Assembly (NCBI GenBank): GCA_013400115.1
Contig: VXBP01003665.1
Coordinates: 105,661-169,660 of the forward strand
Origin: Rhinopomastus cyanomelas
Lineage: Eukaryota; Chordata; Aves; Bucerotiformes; Rhinopomastidae
Direction: 5' to 3'
DNA: 64,000 nt
The stretch's first letter is position 1, and every line of letters starts with the position of its first letter. The notes under the pieces were generated by a model. That model saw nothing but the letters and a program-made list of their open reading frames with translations, made no database searches and was not told the DNA's origin. A program made the position numbers and the translations under genes. This document shows, one piece after another, positions 36,976 to 49,578 of the stretch.

Positions 36976-37833
36976 GAAAACTCTCCCATGTGTACCTGTA
37001 AGGTCTGTTAGACCTGGTTGGGTGTTACCAGTTTGGAAAGTGGAAATGAAATCAAGGTACAAGGAGAATAGGAAGCAAAGAGAGGTTCTGCGTTTTCCTG
37101 CTTGTACTGGACACATTGCATGGTGTCAACCTGATGCTTTTAGGACAATTAATGCAGCTCGTGTACTGCCTTCAGGTGGAGATGGGGACCATATTCGGGA
37201 TCAAAGTGACCTTACTCACTTTTCACGTTAGCCATTGAGACACGTGGAGGTTGTTTTCTTATTGGTGTCCCACAGCCTATTGCCTTTTCATCTCTTACAC
37301 TTGCACTTTACTAGTCTAGTTGCAGCTTTGTGTGGATTTGAGGAAATGTTTCCTGTATCCAGCGTTTCTTCCTCCTATCATTCATTAACCTGAAGACAAA
37401 TGATTACTTGGACCCCAAGATCTCTGTTTCCTCAGGTACCTAAGTGTCTGTACTCCCAGCTGAGCACAGGGCAATGTGGACTGATGTGTGATGCTGTCTT
37501 TCTAAAGTTAGTGCTCTTTGCCCTGCTCACAACCTCTGATCTTTCTGCAGACTCAAGTCTGATTCCGGATGTCTGAAGGTTGTTTGGTAGGCAGTTTCAA
37601 GTCAGGACACTATCAAACCTAAACAAAAGCTTTTGTCATATTCTTCTTGTAAAGTTCTGAGTGAGTGCATGGTTGTACATCTATGTTTCAGTTGTTGGCA
37701 ACTTGTGGGGAAAAATAGACTAATCTAGTGTCAGCTTGCTGTAGGAAAAGGAAAGAGAACTAACTGTTCCCAAATTCAAGCAGAGCTGGACCCCTGACTC
37801 CAGGTACAGATCAGGCAGACACGAGTCATTACT
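36976..37833. other. Intronic sequence just upstream of exon A
   Basis: No repeat or additional exon was recognised between the CR1 copy and the exon A splice site. Confidence 0.5.
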
Positions 37834-37856
37834 CATGCGGGTATTTTCTCTTACAG
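37834..37856 (+). promoter_or_regulatory. 3' splice site before NYAP2 exon A
   Basis: A pyrimidine-biased stretch (gtattttctcttacag) ends in AG directly before the base that restores the reading frame of exon A. The phase (1) agrees with the partial codon left at the exon start. The intron upstream of it fills the window back to base 1, so it is at least 37.8 kb long. Confidence 0.85.
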
Positions 37857-38155
37857 CATAGGTGGAGAAGTAGCGAGAGGAAATGAAGGAAGCTACGTGG
37901 GGAAGCATTTCCGCATGGGATTTATGACAATGCCTGCTCCTCAGGACAGACTGCCACATCCCTGCTCCAGTGGCTTTACTGTCAGATCCCAGTCTCTTCA
38001 TTCTGTTGGAGGAACCGATGATGAAAGTAGCAGCTCTCGTAAGCAGCCGCCTCCCAAACCTAAGAGAGATCCCAACACCAAACTGAGCACCTCATCTGAA
38101 ACAGTCAACGCTGGACCAACAAGTAATACTGGGAAACTACCGGACAGGACTGAAG
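37857..38155 (+). CDS. NYAP2: NYAP2 internal coding exon A (partial CDS)
   Basis: NYAP2 is a neuronal adaptor that, once tyrosine-phosphorylated by Src-family kinases, recruits PI3K p85 and connects to the WAVE1 complex. This exon encodes 99 full codons beginning IGGEVARGNEGSYVGKHF, then MGFMTMPAPQDRLPHPCSSG, SQSLHSVGGTDDESSS, and the basic proline motif PPPKPKRDPNTKLSTS (38047-38094), ending GKLPDRTE. These blocks match the N-terminal third of vertebrate NYAP2 as I know it, nearly residue for residue. The first base (c, 37857) completes a codon from the previous exon and the last base (g, 38155) opens the next, so both ends are phase 1. The exon is flanked by a pyrimidine-rich tract ending ttacag and by the donor gtaaac. 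There are no stops or frameshifts. The GTG at 37897 that could look like a start is an internal valine. The true start codon lies upstream, outside the window. I am very sure of the family and of NYAP2 rather than NYAP1. Confidence 0.96.
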
Positions 38156-38161
38156 GTAAAC
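38153..38161 (+). promoter_or_regulatory. 5' splice site after NYAP2 exon A
   Basis: The junction reads aag|gtaaac, a good donor. Cutting here leaves one base of a codon, which is completed by the first two bases of exon B. Read-through would add about 23 unrelated codons before a stop at about 38226. Confidence 0.88.
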
Positions 38162-39294
38162 ACTGTGATTCTTTTCTGGGCAAAAAGGGTTTGGGTGACC
38201 CAGTGTTAAGATTATCCTTTTGGTAAGTAGCATTTAAGAATTACCTGTATGTTTCCCCATCTGTGTAAAAGCCAGCACAGCTATCCCTGGTCAATGTTCT
38301 CTGAATTTTGGGCCAGTGGGGTAATTGTCAGGTTGGTTAAATACTGGGGAATGAGTTGTAGTTATTCAAAATGAAGGGGAAAATATAATTCTATCAGATG
38401 ACACATAGAGCAAAGTTATCTGTACTCCAGCAAAGGACCACTCACCCTAGCACTGTCAGTGGACAAGCCAGAGCTTTGGAAACGATCCTTCTCCACAAAG
38501 GAGTAAAGGTCAGGAATTATTAAACCAAATACTGTGTGGCCCTGCTACTCTGCAGCAAGGAAATACCATCAGACAGTATAATGATTGCCCAAAGCTTCTC
38601 TGCCCATTCCTCTCAGTTACTTCTCAGCCATTTGGAGTAGCCAAATGCATTGAATAAGCATATCATGCTGTTACTCTGAGCCAGTAAAGATGAGTCAATG
38701 CAATAGGAGTCCTCTTTCATCCTTCCGCTCTGGAGCTGCATTTTGTGGAGTGGTAGGACCAGCTGTACTCCCTGCTAGGAGAGATCAGGATGATTCTGCT
38801 TCACAGCGGGAGCTGTAAGAAGGAGTCCTCCAGGCCAAGTGGCTCTGATCAACACTGGTCTTCCCCCCTGCTGCATTACAGATCAGGTTTGACATCACAT
38901 GCAGTGTGTTGTGATTTTTATGCAGATTCCTTTTGCCCATTGTTGTGGCCATATATATTTATTACTTACATTCACGATGCAGTCTCTTTCAAGCAAATGT
39001 GATTTTGAAAAGTCATCAGTGCTGCAAAAAGGCAAAGGAGGGTGTAACTAAGCTGGTGGCACATTTGTCTGTGGTTGTGAGGTTGAACCCAAGCACTCAA
39101 CAAAACCATAGATTTATTTACACTGTAGCTCATAGGTAGTTTGCATATGGCATTTGCTGTTCCTTCCACAGGTTGTGCTCTGCAGCAATCTTGATATCAG
39201 CTCCACTGACCCAACTGACGTGACAAAACTGAGCATTAAGTATCTGCCCTTAAGTATCTGGACCAAAGCCTACACAGAAACCATCCATACCTGT

Positions 39295-39658
39295 GCCTAA
39301 GGCTGAGGGGAGACGTGATTGCTCTTTACAGCTTTCTGAAAGGAGGGTGTAGAGAAGTGGAGGTTGGTCTCTTCTCCCAAGTTACTAGTGATAGGAATAA
39401 GATGAAGTAGCCTCAAGTTGTGCCAGGGGAGGTTTAGGTTGGACATCAGGAAAAAATTCTTCCCTGACAGAGTGGTCAGGGGTTGTAACAGGCTGCCCAG
39501 GGAGGAAGTGGAGCCGCTGTCCCTGGAGGGATTCAGAAAACATACAGATGTGGTACTAGGAAATGAGGTTTAATGTGCAGTGTGGGATGGAGTTGACAGT
39601 TGGACCTGGTCTTGGAGGTGACTTCCAACTTTGATGGTTCTATGATTCCATGATTCAA
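39295..39658 (+). mobile_element. CR1 LINE 3' fragment
   Basis: It starts at ctaaggctgaggggagacgt, passes ggtctcttctcccaagttac, tgtgccaggggaggtttagg and gaggaagtggagccgctgtc, and ends with ttctatgattccatgattca. It is of the same type as the copies at 8005 and 14411. Confidence 0.94.
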
Positions 39659-40644
39659 AGATTGAAAAACTTGTATCGTTAAGTCTTTCGGGTCTTATAT
39701 TTGATGTGAAAAGAAGATGCATGGTGCAAGCTTCACAGTTGGATACGCTCTGGGGTGAAGGGCAGGAGCATCTACTAGTCGTTCTTGTTCTAGCAGCAGT
39801 CCCTGAATTCAGGAAACCATAAACCTGTATCTTTCCAGTTTCAGCTGGGAAAACCAGTAGGATACAATATTCATATTCTCCCTGGGAGGTCTGTGGAGGC
39901 TCAAGTCCAAGAATATGCAGGTTTAACTCTCAGTCACTATTGTCTATATTGTACCCCAATACTTGTGCATCTGTTGCTCATGTGTGCCTGCACTGGGCAT
40001 TTGCAGACTGAATGGCTGCAGCATTTTCCAAGAATCATGGAAAACAATAATGAAAACTCTGATTTTTCCTCCATCAGCTGTTGTGGAACCTCTACTTGTG
40101 ACAAAATTGTTCTCAGTACATTTTTTTACAGCGGTGCAGAACAATGCACACTGTAATGTCTATTGTCTGTCCCTGTGGCTGCTTTGAATTGGCAGCATTT
40201 CCCAGGCAGCCAGGGAGAGCCTCACGACTCATTTTTATTCAATGTGTTTACTTTGTGTTTTTTTGCTAATGATCCAGTTTATACAAACAAAAGCAGTTGC
40301 TGATGCTAAATTTTATTATTTTTCTGGTTGCGCTAAAGTTAAAACATTAAATCCACCCATCACCAGAACTGCTGGAATGTTAGATTATGCTTTGAGACTG
40401 GATTTACTGCAGAAGGAGGTGGCAGGAGAAATATGGTCATGAACCTTGAAGGCCTTTCCCTAGATCTCTAGAAAGAGCTTTTAAAAATGTGGATTGTCTT
40501 CTTTCGCAGAGCTTTCAAACTCAGGTAGGAGCAGCAAACAAACTGCCCCACGCGTCGCGTGCTAGAAGCGAGAAGGGAACAGAGAAGGGTAAATTTGGGC
40601 AACATTTTGCCATGCATGGCATCTCTGATCTGAATCCTGAAAGA

Positions 40645-40676
40645 CTCTTTACTAAGAAGGCTCTTTACTAAGGAAG
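40645..40676. repeat. 16-bp tandem duplication
   Basis: The unit ctctttactaagaagg (40645-40660) is followed directly by ctctttactaaggaag (40661-40676), with changes only near the end. Confidence 0.85.
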
Positions 40677-40678
40677 TG

Positions 40679-40700
40679 CAGTTGATTAATTAATCAACTG
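40679..40700. repeat. Perfect 22-bp palindrome
   Basis: The half cagttgattaa is followed by its exact reverse complement ttaatcaactg. It starts three bases after the tandem duplication and overlaps the first copy of the 22-bp direct repeat. Confidence 0.9.
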
Positions 40701-40840
40701 GCAGCAGAAATCTGGCTGCCAGCCAGAAATTTGTGGTCAATAATTTCAGTCTAGCTCCCACAAGGAAGGGGCCAGCCCTTGTTCTTGCTGCTGGCCTTCA
40801 ATGTCCCTAGGAGGCCTCTCAACTGGCAGCAGAAATCTGG
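40694..40840. repeat. 22-bp direct repeat, two copies 125 bp apart
   Basis: The identical 22-mer begins tcaactggcagcagaaatct and ends gg. It occurs at 40694-40715 and 40819-40840. The 103 bp between them shows no match to CR1. Confidence 0.9.
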
Positions 40841-43800
40841 TGCTGTCAGTGCCCAGTCATACCAAAAAAGGAATTAATCAAACAGTAATCATGGGTGCAA
40901 CCAGGCTCAAGTAGTGCATTTTGGTGTGATCTCCGTGTGTCCATAAGAAATCTGCAGTGCAAACAAGTAGAAAGTTAACTTCTGGCTGAAATTTTGGTTA
41001 AAATTAACGATGCACACATAAAATGGAATTTCAATGTGTGTAATATTCACATGAAAATGCAAACAGTGCAGTGTTTTACCCCTGAGTGCCATGTGTGTGC
41101 AAGAAGGACTCCTCCTCACTGCTCTCAGCCTCTCTGCTGCTCAGCGATTTCTAACATGGGCAACTTGTAGGTAGAAATTTCCCCTGGAGAAAAGCAATCA
41201 CAGTAGCTGTAACTGGGGTTGCAGGGCAGCTCATAAATCTTGTTTTCTGGCAGCCAGACCAATGACTCTGCATGGCAAACCTGAACTTTTGCTGCTACTC
41301 ATTAAACAGAACTTGGATTAAAGGGATTTGGCACTTTTGCTGGCTTGGCATGGTGCTGGTTTCCTTTTATTCCCCATTTTACCAAATGGTGTATTTAACC
41401 TGAGATTTGGAACAATGTCCTCTGCAGCAGCCATGTCTTGTCCTTCCTCACAGTTATATCTTAGTGCTGCATCTCTGTGTCCCTGCCCACCAACGGAAGC
41501 AATCTCACTAATGAGCCCTGATCAGAACTGTAACGAGACTGAAGGGACCAGTGCAGGGGTTCTGGTTGGTACAGTTGTGGGTGGTGTAAGATGCTGCTGC
41601 TTTGGGGCTGTTTGCTTGGCCTCCTGCCAGGCAAGACAGCTGGTGCTGAAATAGAAGAGCGCAGTATTTTAGGGACACATCAGCATCCCACTGCCAGGCA
41701 GGAGCATCCTGTGGCGAGGCCTGTCAGAGCACAGCAGAGATGCTCTTACGAATGCCCAGCATCACTGTGGGCTGGGCAGTGGGTCTGAGAGCAGGGGAGC
41801 TCAGCTGGACCTGATGGTTCACAGTGCCTGGTATGGTATTTAGCTCATTCTCCTCATTTCCACTTCCTGCTCTATATTTTAAGCCAGCATTTTGATCCAG
41901 GAGAAGCTGCAGCTTTTGTTCACGGTGTTCAGCCATGTTTGTTTTCCTCCATGTACTTTAATCTGATCTGGATCTCAGTACTGCATTGCTCCCCTTCTTT
42001 ATTGTTTTATAGGCTCTGCTCATGCAAGTGCAGCTCAGTTTGGCCCCTTCAGCTACTGAAGCCACTTGTTCCCACTGACCTGCACTGGAGCAGGAAGGAC
42101 GTGGCAAACATGATGCTCTAATCTTCAGCATCTAATAGCTTAGAGGTGTGTGAAGCTTTACTTTTGTCAATGGCAGTGATAGTTTTTCAGTGTTTGGGGG
42201 TTTGGTTTTCCTTGGTTTTGCCAGGTTTCATTTTGCCCCTTCCTACAGCCCACTGGTTCTAAGACTGCAGCTCCCAGAGCTGGGCTGAGCTGTACATTCC
42301 TGTATATACCATTTCCTCCAGCTCTTCACCCTTTCAGGGCTGGTTTCTGGCACCACAGCTAAGGGAGGGCTGCTGAAGTGGCTGTCTGTGCAGAGCAATG
42401 AACACAGTGCGATTTGGGGGGGAGTTAGCAACAAATTTGAAAGCGGTGGAGGGAGCATATTGCTCCCCTCAAAGCACATCTGCATCCCCATTAACGTTAA
42501 TGGAAGTTGCAAGCATTGAGCATATAATAGCCCACGGTGTGCTAAAAGCCATGAAGCTCTGGTTACCCACTTGGGAACTGCCCTGTGCCCAGTACTTGGT
42601 GGCTGGTACTACATTGTGCCAGTTTACCCTGCGTACTTGGGACCTTTTTCCCTTTTTTTTCCACTTTAAAAAAGTATTTTCTGTATTCTCCATCTCTCTT
42701 TGCACATGAGGATATTGCTCACTTTGAGAGCCCCCATGGAGGAAAGCCCAGAGCACAGTGTGTAGCCACCCTGCAGACCAGCAAGCTCCCTGCTCTCCAG
42801 GGTGATGCAGGCTGGGATGTTCTCCGTCAAGGAAAACACCTGACTGTGTGAGTTCAGGAAGTGTTGTGCCCATTTAGTGCATTGTCTGTAGAGGCAGGAG
42901 GAGTCACCAGGCTGCTTTGAGAGCCAGCCCAGCTGTGTGAGTACTTGAGCTGTGCTCTTGAGGTGTCTGAATCAATAACCTTCAGTGGAAAGACCACAAT
43001 GAGGAGGCTGTCTCTGAAGCAAGTGATCATGTGGGTGCTTTGTCCACTGTGTGGTTAATCTGCAGCCTCACAGACAGCCCCTATGTGTCTAGGAGGTTGT
43101 TGCATCAATAACCCCATTCCTTACCAGTAGGTCACTGTGTGTCCAACCCAGAATAGTGCTAGAAAAAAATGTGAGACATCCTGTTTGTGACTGTACTTCA
43201 ATTTTTATGTTGTTTAGACCTCAGGGAACCGTAACATGAGAGCTTCTCATCATTTCCACCCGTGAGCTGCAATACTATGAAACACGATGAAACTCTAGAT
43301 TTTTGCATTATTTTGCGTCTCCGGGCGGCTCTGAAATCAGGGCCAGGAGAGGAAGTGAGGAGAAATCCAGGTAATTCTCTCACCTCATTATGATATCCCT
43401 TCAGAATTTAAGTAAAAGGAAATGCCCATGAATCTACAGCAATAACAATTGTTGAGCACTCCTGATGCACTTCTGTGTTCCAGGCTGTTTTCGGTATTGT
43501 CTGCTAACAACGTTGGATAAAAGAATAAGGGCTTGAGGGATCAGACTGAACTCCTACAGTCCCTGTTTACTCTTAGAGTTGGTCTGTGATAGTAGAGATG
43601 TCTGGCAAAAAAGTGCTTTGAATTAAAGGGGAAAAGCACAGAGCAGCTGCACTTTTTATCCCACAGTAAATAACCCTGGATTTCCACCTCTTTATCTTAC
43701 CTTATTTTTAACTGCTGCCCTAATTCTGTTCTTACTTAAACAACCAGATGAGACAAATCTTTTCAGAGTGAAGCGTGACTGAGCTCTTGGAGCATATCCT

Positions 43801-46800
43801 GCCAAGAGGCTGATACTTGAGTGGGAGGGAGCAGACATCCTGCACTCAAGTTGGCTTTTCTGGGAACGTGCAGCAGTTAGCAGAGTAATATCCCAGGAGG
43901 TTTAAGCCTGGCAGCAGGTGAGCTTCTGTCATGGCTCTCCCCGCTTTCTTCGGTCATTTATTTCTAATGCCTGAGCACAGCAGTGCTGGTTGGTGCCCTG
44001 ACTGGCTGCTTTCATCTCTGCCACTGGGCTTAACGCTGGGTGACACCAAACAACATGTGCCTGACGCACCGCCGCTGCTCTTGGCACTTGCCGCTCTTCA
44101 GGTCAAGCATAAGTGAGCAGAGCGGAGCTGCATGGGGACATCACACACAGCAGAGACAGCTCCAGCGGGCACAATGTCCGTTCTGCAATGCTGTCAGCTT
44201 GCCTGGAGGACACAGTGTACCTGAATAGGGATGCGTAAGGGATGCACATTGTTGTGTTAATTTTAGTGGCACTAACCTTGGGCTGCTGCACGTCAAAAAA
44301 GAAAATTGCCCAAAGCCCTGCGTGATTTCCAGCATATTGGGTGTCGGGGCAGGCTCAGCACTGTGTGGGGAGCAGTGTAACCTCTGGGTTGGTGGCCCCA
44401 GCAGGGCTTGTGGGATTAAGAGAATTCCTGATGTCTTGCTCCTCCGTGCATGACTGCAAAGGGAGTTGTCTCCCATTTCCTTATGGCTATCCTGAAGGAT
44501 GCCTTGGCTATAATTCTGGCTTTAAGATCAGTGTGATAATAAGTTAGATTTTAATGGGCGTAGGTTTTTGGTTATGACAAAGGACATCTCTTAATACTTG
44601 GATTTTGATAAATGAGATAATAAATAACCCTTTGGTCAAAAGAAAAAAAAAATCACAACCAAAAAACCATCAAAAGTGTAACAATTCACCCAGCACAGAT
44701 GTTAAGCTGTATCTCTGGTGCAGATCCAAAAGGTCAGTAAGATGTCTAACCTGTTTATTTTCTTAAATATGAGGCTTTGCAAACAAAACATGGGAGCTCG
44801 AGGTGGCTCTGGATGGACAAGGGAGGATAATGAGACGGGTCATTCATATAAAGAGCTTTTGGAAGCTCTCTCTCCACCTATACCCTGACATGTGATGCCT
44901 GCTTCTTCCCTTCCATCTTGGCTAAGAGCTTTTGGCCTGTTCTACTGTCTCACTTTTCTTCATAGCTCCATCTTCTTTCGTCTGCTTCTTGGTATTTTTT
45001 TTTTTTGTAAGGTGCAAATTTTTAATCAAGACTTTTTCTCATTCCCACTAGTTCTGTCTATAAGCAGAACAGGTTCCACAGTCGTGGGTAAAGTAGCATG
45101 AGTTTTTGGCAGCAATTCCTCTGCTCCTCTTTGTGCTGCATCTTTGGCTTTTCATCCTCCATCTTGCTTCTCAGGTAACACAACCCTGTCCAAGTGGTGC
45201 TGCAGCCATACCAGGTGAATTTATGGTGATGGCCCCTAGAGATCAACACTCTTCTAGAATTTACCAGTGAATATAGCACTCCATACCAGATGAAGAGGTG
45301 CATGCAGGCGCACAGAGAAGTTCTGAGTGGGAGGCAGCCCATAGCGTGTGCTTGTCGGTAATTTTGTTAACACTTTAATTAGAGTTGAGGAGGAGAGAGG
45401 AAGTCACCCTTATGGAGGTAGAAGGCAAATGCAGAGCTGCGCAGCTCTTCCTAAAGCCTGTTAGTATGAGCAATTCAGCATCACTTCTCCTCTGACCAAA
45501 GAATCATTAGATCTCCCGGCACGGCTGCCTGCTGCAAGCTGTCTGATGGAGCTCTGCTGATATTTTGTTCACCCCAAAGCTGCTCTGTGACAACTCACAG
45601 TGACTGCTTCTGTGGGGTCACCTTGGGTGCTTTCAGTAGAGTGCCCCTTTCCATGAACTCATCTTCACTGGGGCTCATTTTCTTTCTCTGTGGTGACTTG
45701 TTTGACCCCTGTGATCAACCTTGGGCTCTGTTTTGAAACTCTGCTGACAGATGGGTCACGCAGCAGCAGCAAGAGCCTTTTTATATGATGGCCTCAATGA
45801 AAGGAATCGCACAAAGCCCAGAGCATTTCTGGGGGAGAAGAGGTTAGTGAAATCTGCTGGTTCCTGGTCACTGGTAGGAGATGCTGAGGAAGTGCTGCAG
45901 CATGTGTGGGGTTGCCATGCATGTTGGACACAGTAGCGGGAGTCTCCATGTTATGGACAGTATCACCTCAGTAGGTCTGACATCTTGATGTAATGGACTG
46001 CAATTATTGTACAAGCTCAGCAAGCAGATTGCTGCTTATGTAAGCAAATAATAGATTTGACCTACTTACTGTCTCTGTGATTAGAAGATGGGCGTTACTG
46101 TGGATCTGAGAAGTGAAGAGTCTCCTCTCTGCAGGCAAATCATTCCAGTTGTTGCATATGGTCACTACTAGTGCTCTGGAGAAAATGAATCCAATGGTTC
46201 TTTTATTCCTCTCTCATTGCTTTCTCCCTTCAGCATCTCTTAGAAAAGGAGCAGGTAACCAGCATGGAAAGGACTTGTGTCCATGAGGACAGAGCTGTTG
46301 TGAAAGACTGGAATTTTTATGACACACACTCTGGTGTTACTTCAACAGTGACAACGTTTCTACAGGCATTTGCTAAGACACATCTTTGTGTGTGTGTTTG
46401 ATGGCTGTGTTGGGAGCATTTCCCTTCACAAATTCCTTGGAGGATGTGAGGTGGCTGTTCAACACTGCCTACCTCCAGTAAACATTGGAGGTTCAAATTT
46501 GCTTTCCATTTAAATTTGCTGTTTCCTACTGTTGCTTTGCAGTAATGAGATAATATATGTATCAAACAAGGGTTGATACAAACAAATAAATTAAATCCTT
46601 GCAGAAAAGCCTCCACTGGTGATAGAGAGGTGGTGGAAAATGGCCTTAAGAAGGAAAATGCTGAGTCGAGGCCCTGTGGCCCATGACACAAGAGCTGAAT
46701 TAAGCTGGGCTCTCCAGAGTGCTGATCTGTTGCACACTTCAGAGGACTGTGATGCTTCAAATGCAGTTTAACTGAGAATATTGAAACTTCATCTGCAGAG

Positions 46801-48283
46801 ATAATGAAACTCAACCCACTGGAGGCACCAGTGCACAAACGCACTTAAGATTGATCATGTGCAACTTGGAACACACAATTCATCTCAGTAAAGCCAGTGG
46901 GGCTACACAGAATTTACACACTTACATAGGTTCCATGCTGCCCTAGAGATGGATTTTCTCCACTACTTTGAGTGATGGAAACCAGAATCTGTGCATCTTT
47001 GGTTCAGTATCCAGCACATTCCAGGTTCAATTAAAGAAATTCTATTTGTTTTCACTTGTGGAGGCACTTTTTCATAGAGATACCCCTAAAATTACAGCAA
47101 GAATAATTGCTTCTGCATGTAAAGTAACATTTAAATAATTTTTAAAAAATTCCAATCCCAAATCCTTCTTTCATTTGGGAGGGCACTGAGAGGGAGGCGT
47201 TTTCCTGTTACGTGTGGTTTTTATCTGTTTGCTCCAGACAACAGCACAGTAATTTAACTTGGTCCCTGAACTGCAGAAGCTGATAAATACCCATAGGACG
47301 AATGAGAATGATGTGAGAATACATTTTGGTTTCCAGATATTTTCACTCATTCCATATACAGTGAGCAAATAGTAAAAACCAATCCAGTGACATGTTTCCA
47401 TATTCATCTCTCTCCTTAAAGAGGAAGAAACCCCTTCAGAAGGATGAGCTGACCAGACATACATTGCACTTCAAAAATTAACTACGAACAACGGACTATC
47501 CAGGCATGTCTCAAAGCTACGAGTAACCTTTGTGCTACAAATACCTCATTTCAGAAATGTCACATTCTGCTTATTCCGTTGGCCTTCTGTAGGGCTGCTC
47601 TGAGCTGCTGGCTTCAGAGTGAGAACCAAAACTGCTACAGCCAGTGGGTTTTGTCTTACTCACAGTTTATTGGAGTCATAGAATTGCTGGGTAGTAGGAT
47701 GCTATTAACCATGGAGTGGTTCTGCCCAAGCAGTGTAAACTCTATGAAGTTCAGTTTTGCTTGGGAGGATTGTTGTACTTCCAATTTATCTGCTGTGGTA
47801 GTGACTGAGTGGTGCTGACGCTGAGAAAGAGCGGTGTGTGCTGATGTACAAGTGTCAGCATCTCAAGGCAAGTTCCTGGTGACAGTTGCACCATGAACAT
47901 AGTAATCCGTGTTGAAAAGGCCTTAATCACTCCACACTTAGGGCAGACAACAGGGAAGTTGCTGCTCAGCAATACTTCAGCATGGTTTGCTTTTTGTAGG
48001 AGTGTATGTTCCCAGCAGATACCAAATGCTTCTTCTGATAGATGTCAAGCCTTTAAAGCAGCCTTGTCTGCTTCTCTCTGGAGGTGGATAAATATCCTCC
48101 TTTCTTTGGCCAGAGGATGGTGCCCAGGCTCTGCACCCATGTGTGTTCACCCCTGCCAAAGACCAGTACTGCAGGCACAGTATAAGCACTCCACGCTCCT
48201 CTTGTTAGCTTTGCACGGGGTGCAGGTTCCCTGGATTTTTTTTTCTGGTGGAGAGAAAATTGCTTTTACTAGCAAATGAGAGG

Positions 48284-48945
48284 TAAACAGAATCACAAAA
48301 CAACAGAATCACAAAACAACAGAATGGCCAGGGTTGGAAGGAACCAGGATTTCCAACCTCCCTTTGTAGGCAGGGACACCTTCACTAGATCAGGTTACTC
48401 AGGGCACCATTCAACCTGGCTTTCAACACTGCCAGGGATGGGGCAGCCACAACTTCCTTGGGCAACCTGTTCCAGCATCTCACCATGTTCACAGAAAAGA
48501 ATTTGTTCCTAGTGTCCAAGCTAAATCTCCCCTCTTCAAGTCTGTAACCTGTTCCCCTTGTCCTCTGGCCACACACTCATGTAAAAAGCCCTACCCCAGC
48601 TTTCTTGTAGCCCTCTTCAGATATTGGAAAGCTGCTAGAAGGTCATCTGGGAGCCTTCTTTTCTCCAGGCTGAACAACCCCAAATGACTCAACCTCAAAG
48701 GGGAGATGCTACAGCCTTCTGATCATTGTAGTTGCTCTCTTGTCAACCTGTTCCAGGAGCTCTATGTCCTTCTGATGTTGAGGTGTCCAGAACTGAACAC
48801 AGGACTCCAGGTGGGGTCTCACGAGTGCAGAGTAGAGGGGGAGAATCACCTCTCTCAACTGCTTCTTTTGATGCAGCCCAGGACACAGGTGGCTTTCTGG
48901 GCTTCGGGTGCACACTGACAGCTCATGTAAGGTAGATACTTCACT
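48284..48945 (-). mobile_element. CR1 LINE fragment, minus strand
   Basis: The 3' end at 48287 has an altered tail: two exact 16-bp units acagaatcacaaaaca instead of octamers. On the minus strand it reads TRNKFFSVNMVRCWNRLPKE and then SALVRPHLESCVQFWTPQHQ, KDIELLEQVDKRATTMIRRL. The frame is broken several times. Its 5' border near 48945 is uncertain. Confidence 0.9.
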
Positions 48946-49433
48946 CTGTTGTATCCCACCCCATGAATCATACAGCCTTTGTGTTGATAATGTCACCAAG
49001 GTATTTTAGGCTGATCCTACATATTGTCCGACAGCAGATGCGAAGGCTGTGTGTGTCACCGCGGTGCTCGATTTCAATCTATGCAAGAATACTTTACAAG
49101 ATTCGATGGCAGAGTCAGTCATTTTTTCCCGTGACACTTCTCATTTCTTGCCCCTGATGTAATAGCTTGTGATACGTAGACCCCAACACCTAAGGCCAGG
49201 TCTAGACATTTGCATAAAAACTGAAAATGGAAGGAGGAAAGAGGCAAAATATCTAATTTCTTGTGATAATTTTGAAAACACAGCACTCCTCACCCACTCC
49301 TCACCCTGCTCAGCTATTTTGAGGTCAGTCTATCAGTTAACACTAGTGCTGAGAGACCTGCAGCACAAGAGCACTACTGGATTAGTTTGACCGTGGTGAA
49401 CGTCTTTCCAGATAAAAACAGGGAGGAGCAGGG

Positions 49434-49487
49434 ATGTTGGAACTGGATGATCCTGTGGTCTCTTCTAACCCTGACTGATTCTATGAC
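49434..49487 (+). mobile_element. CR1 3' tail fragment (first of two)
   Basis: The sequence ggaactggatgatcctgtgg, tctcttctaaccctgactga and ttctatga is a CR1 3' end. It runs straight into a second CR1 tail. Confidence 0.85.
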
Positions 49488-49578
49488 TTGGTCTAGGTGA
49501 TCCTGCTGTGGCAGGGCGATTGAACTAGATGATCTTTCGAGGTCTCTTCCAATCCCTAATGATTCTGTGATTCTATGA
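49488..49578 (+). mobile_element. CR1 3'-UTR fragment (second of two)
   Basis: It runs from cttggtctaggtgatcctgc through gaactagatgatctttcgag to tgattctgtgattctatgac. It is the same subfamily as 11641-11736 and is truncated at nearly the same place. Confidence 0.93.

Larger units (their letters stand above)
1..37856 (+). other. NYAP2: NYAP2 upstream intron (5' part outside window)
   Basis: All of this is inferred intron, because exon A requires an upstream coding exon in phase 1 and no NYAP2 N-terminal coding sequence is recognisable here. A non-coding first exon could be hidden in it and would not be detectable from sequence alone. It holds many CR1 fragments and one CHMP4-like foreign exon, listed separately. 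Confidence 0.75.
39659..48283. other. Intronic sequence without genes
   Basis: This is unique sequence apart from the small duplications at 40645-40840, a T12 run at 44995-45006 and a short TG run near 46386. The 175-codon minus-strand frame at 46317-46844 shows no known domain, and I do not call it a gene. Confidence 0.5.

Noticed and set aside
1..37856. NYAP2 N-terminal coding exon
   Set aside because: I looked for the expected start region in + strand frames and found nothing like it, so it probably lies before the window.
37897..37899. GTG as an alternative start in exon A
   Set aside because: NYAP2-like codons continue upstream of it to the acceptor at 37856, so it is an internal Val.
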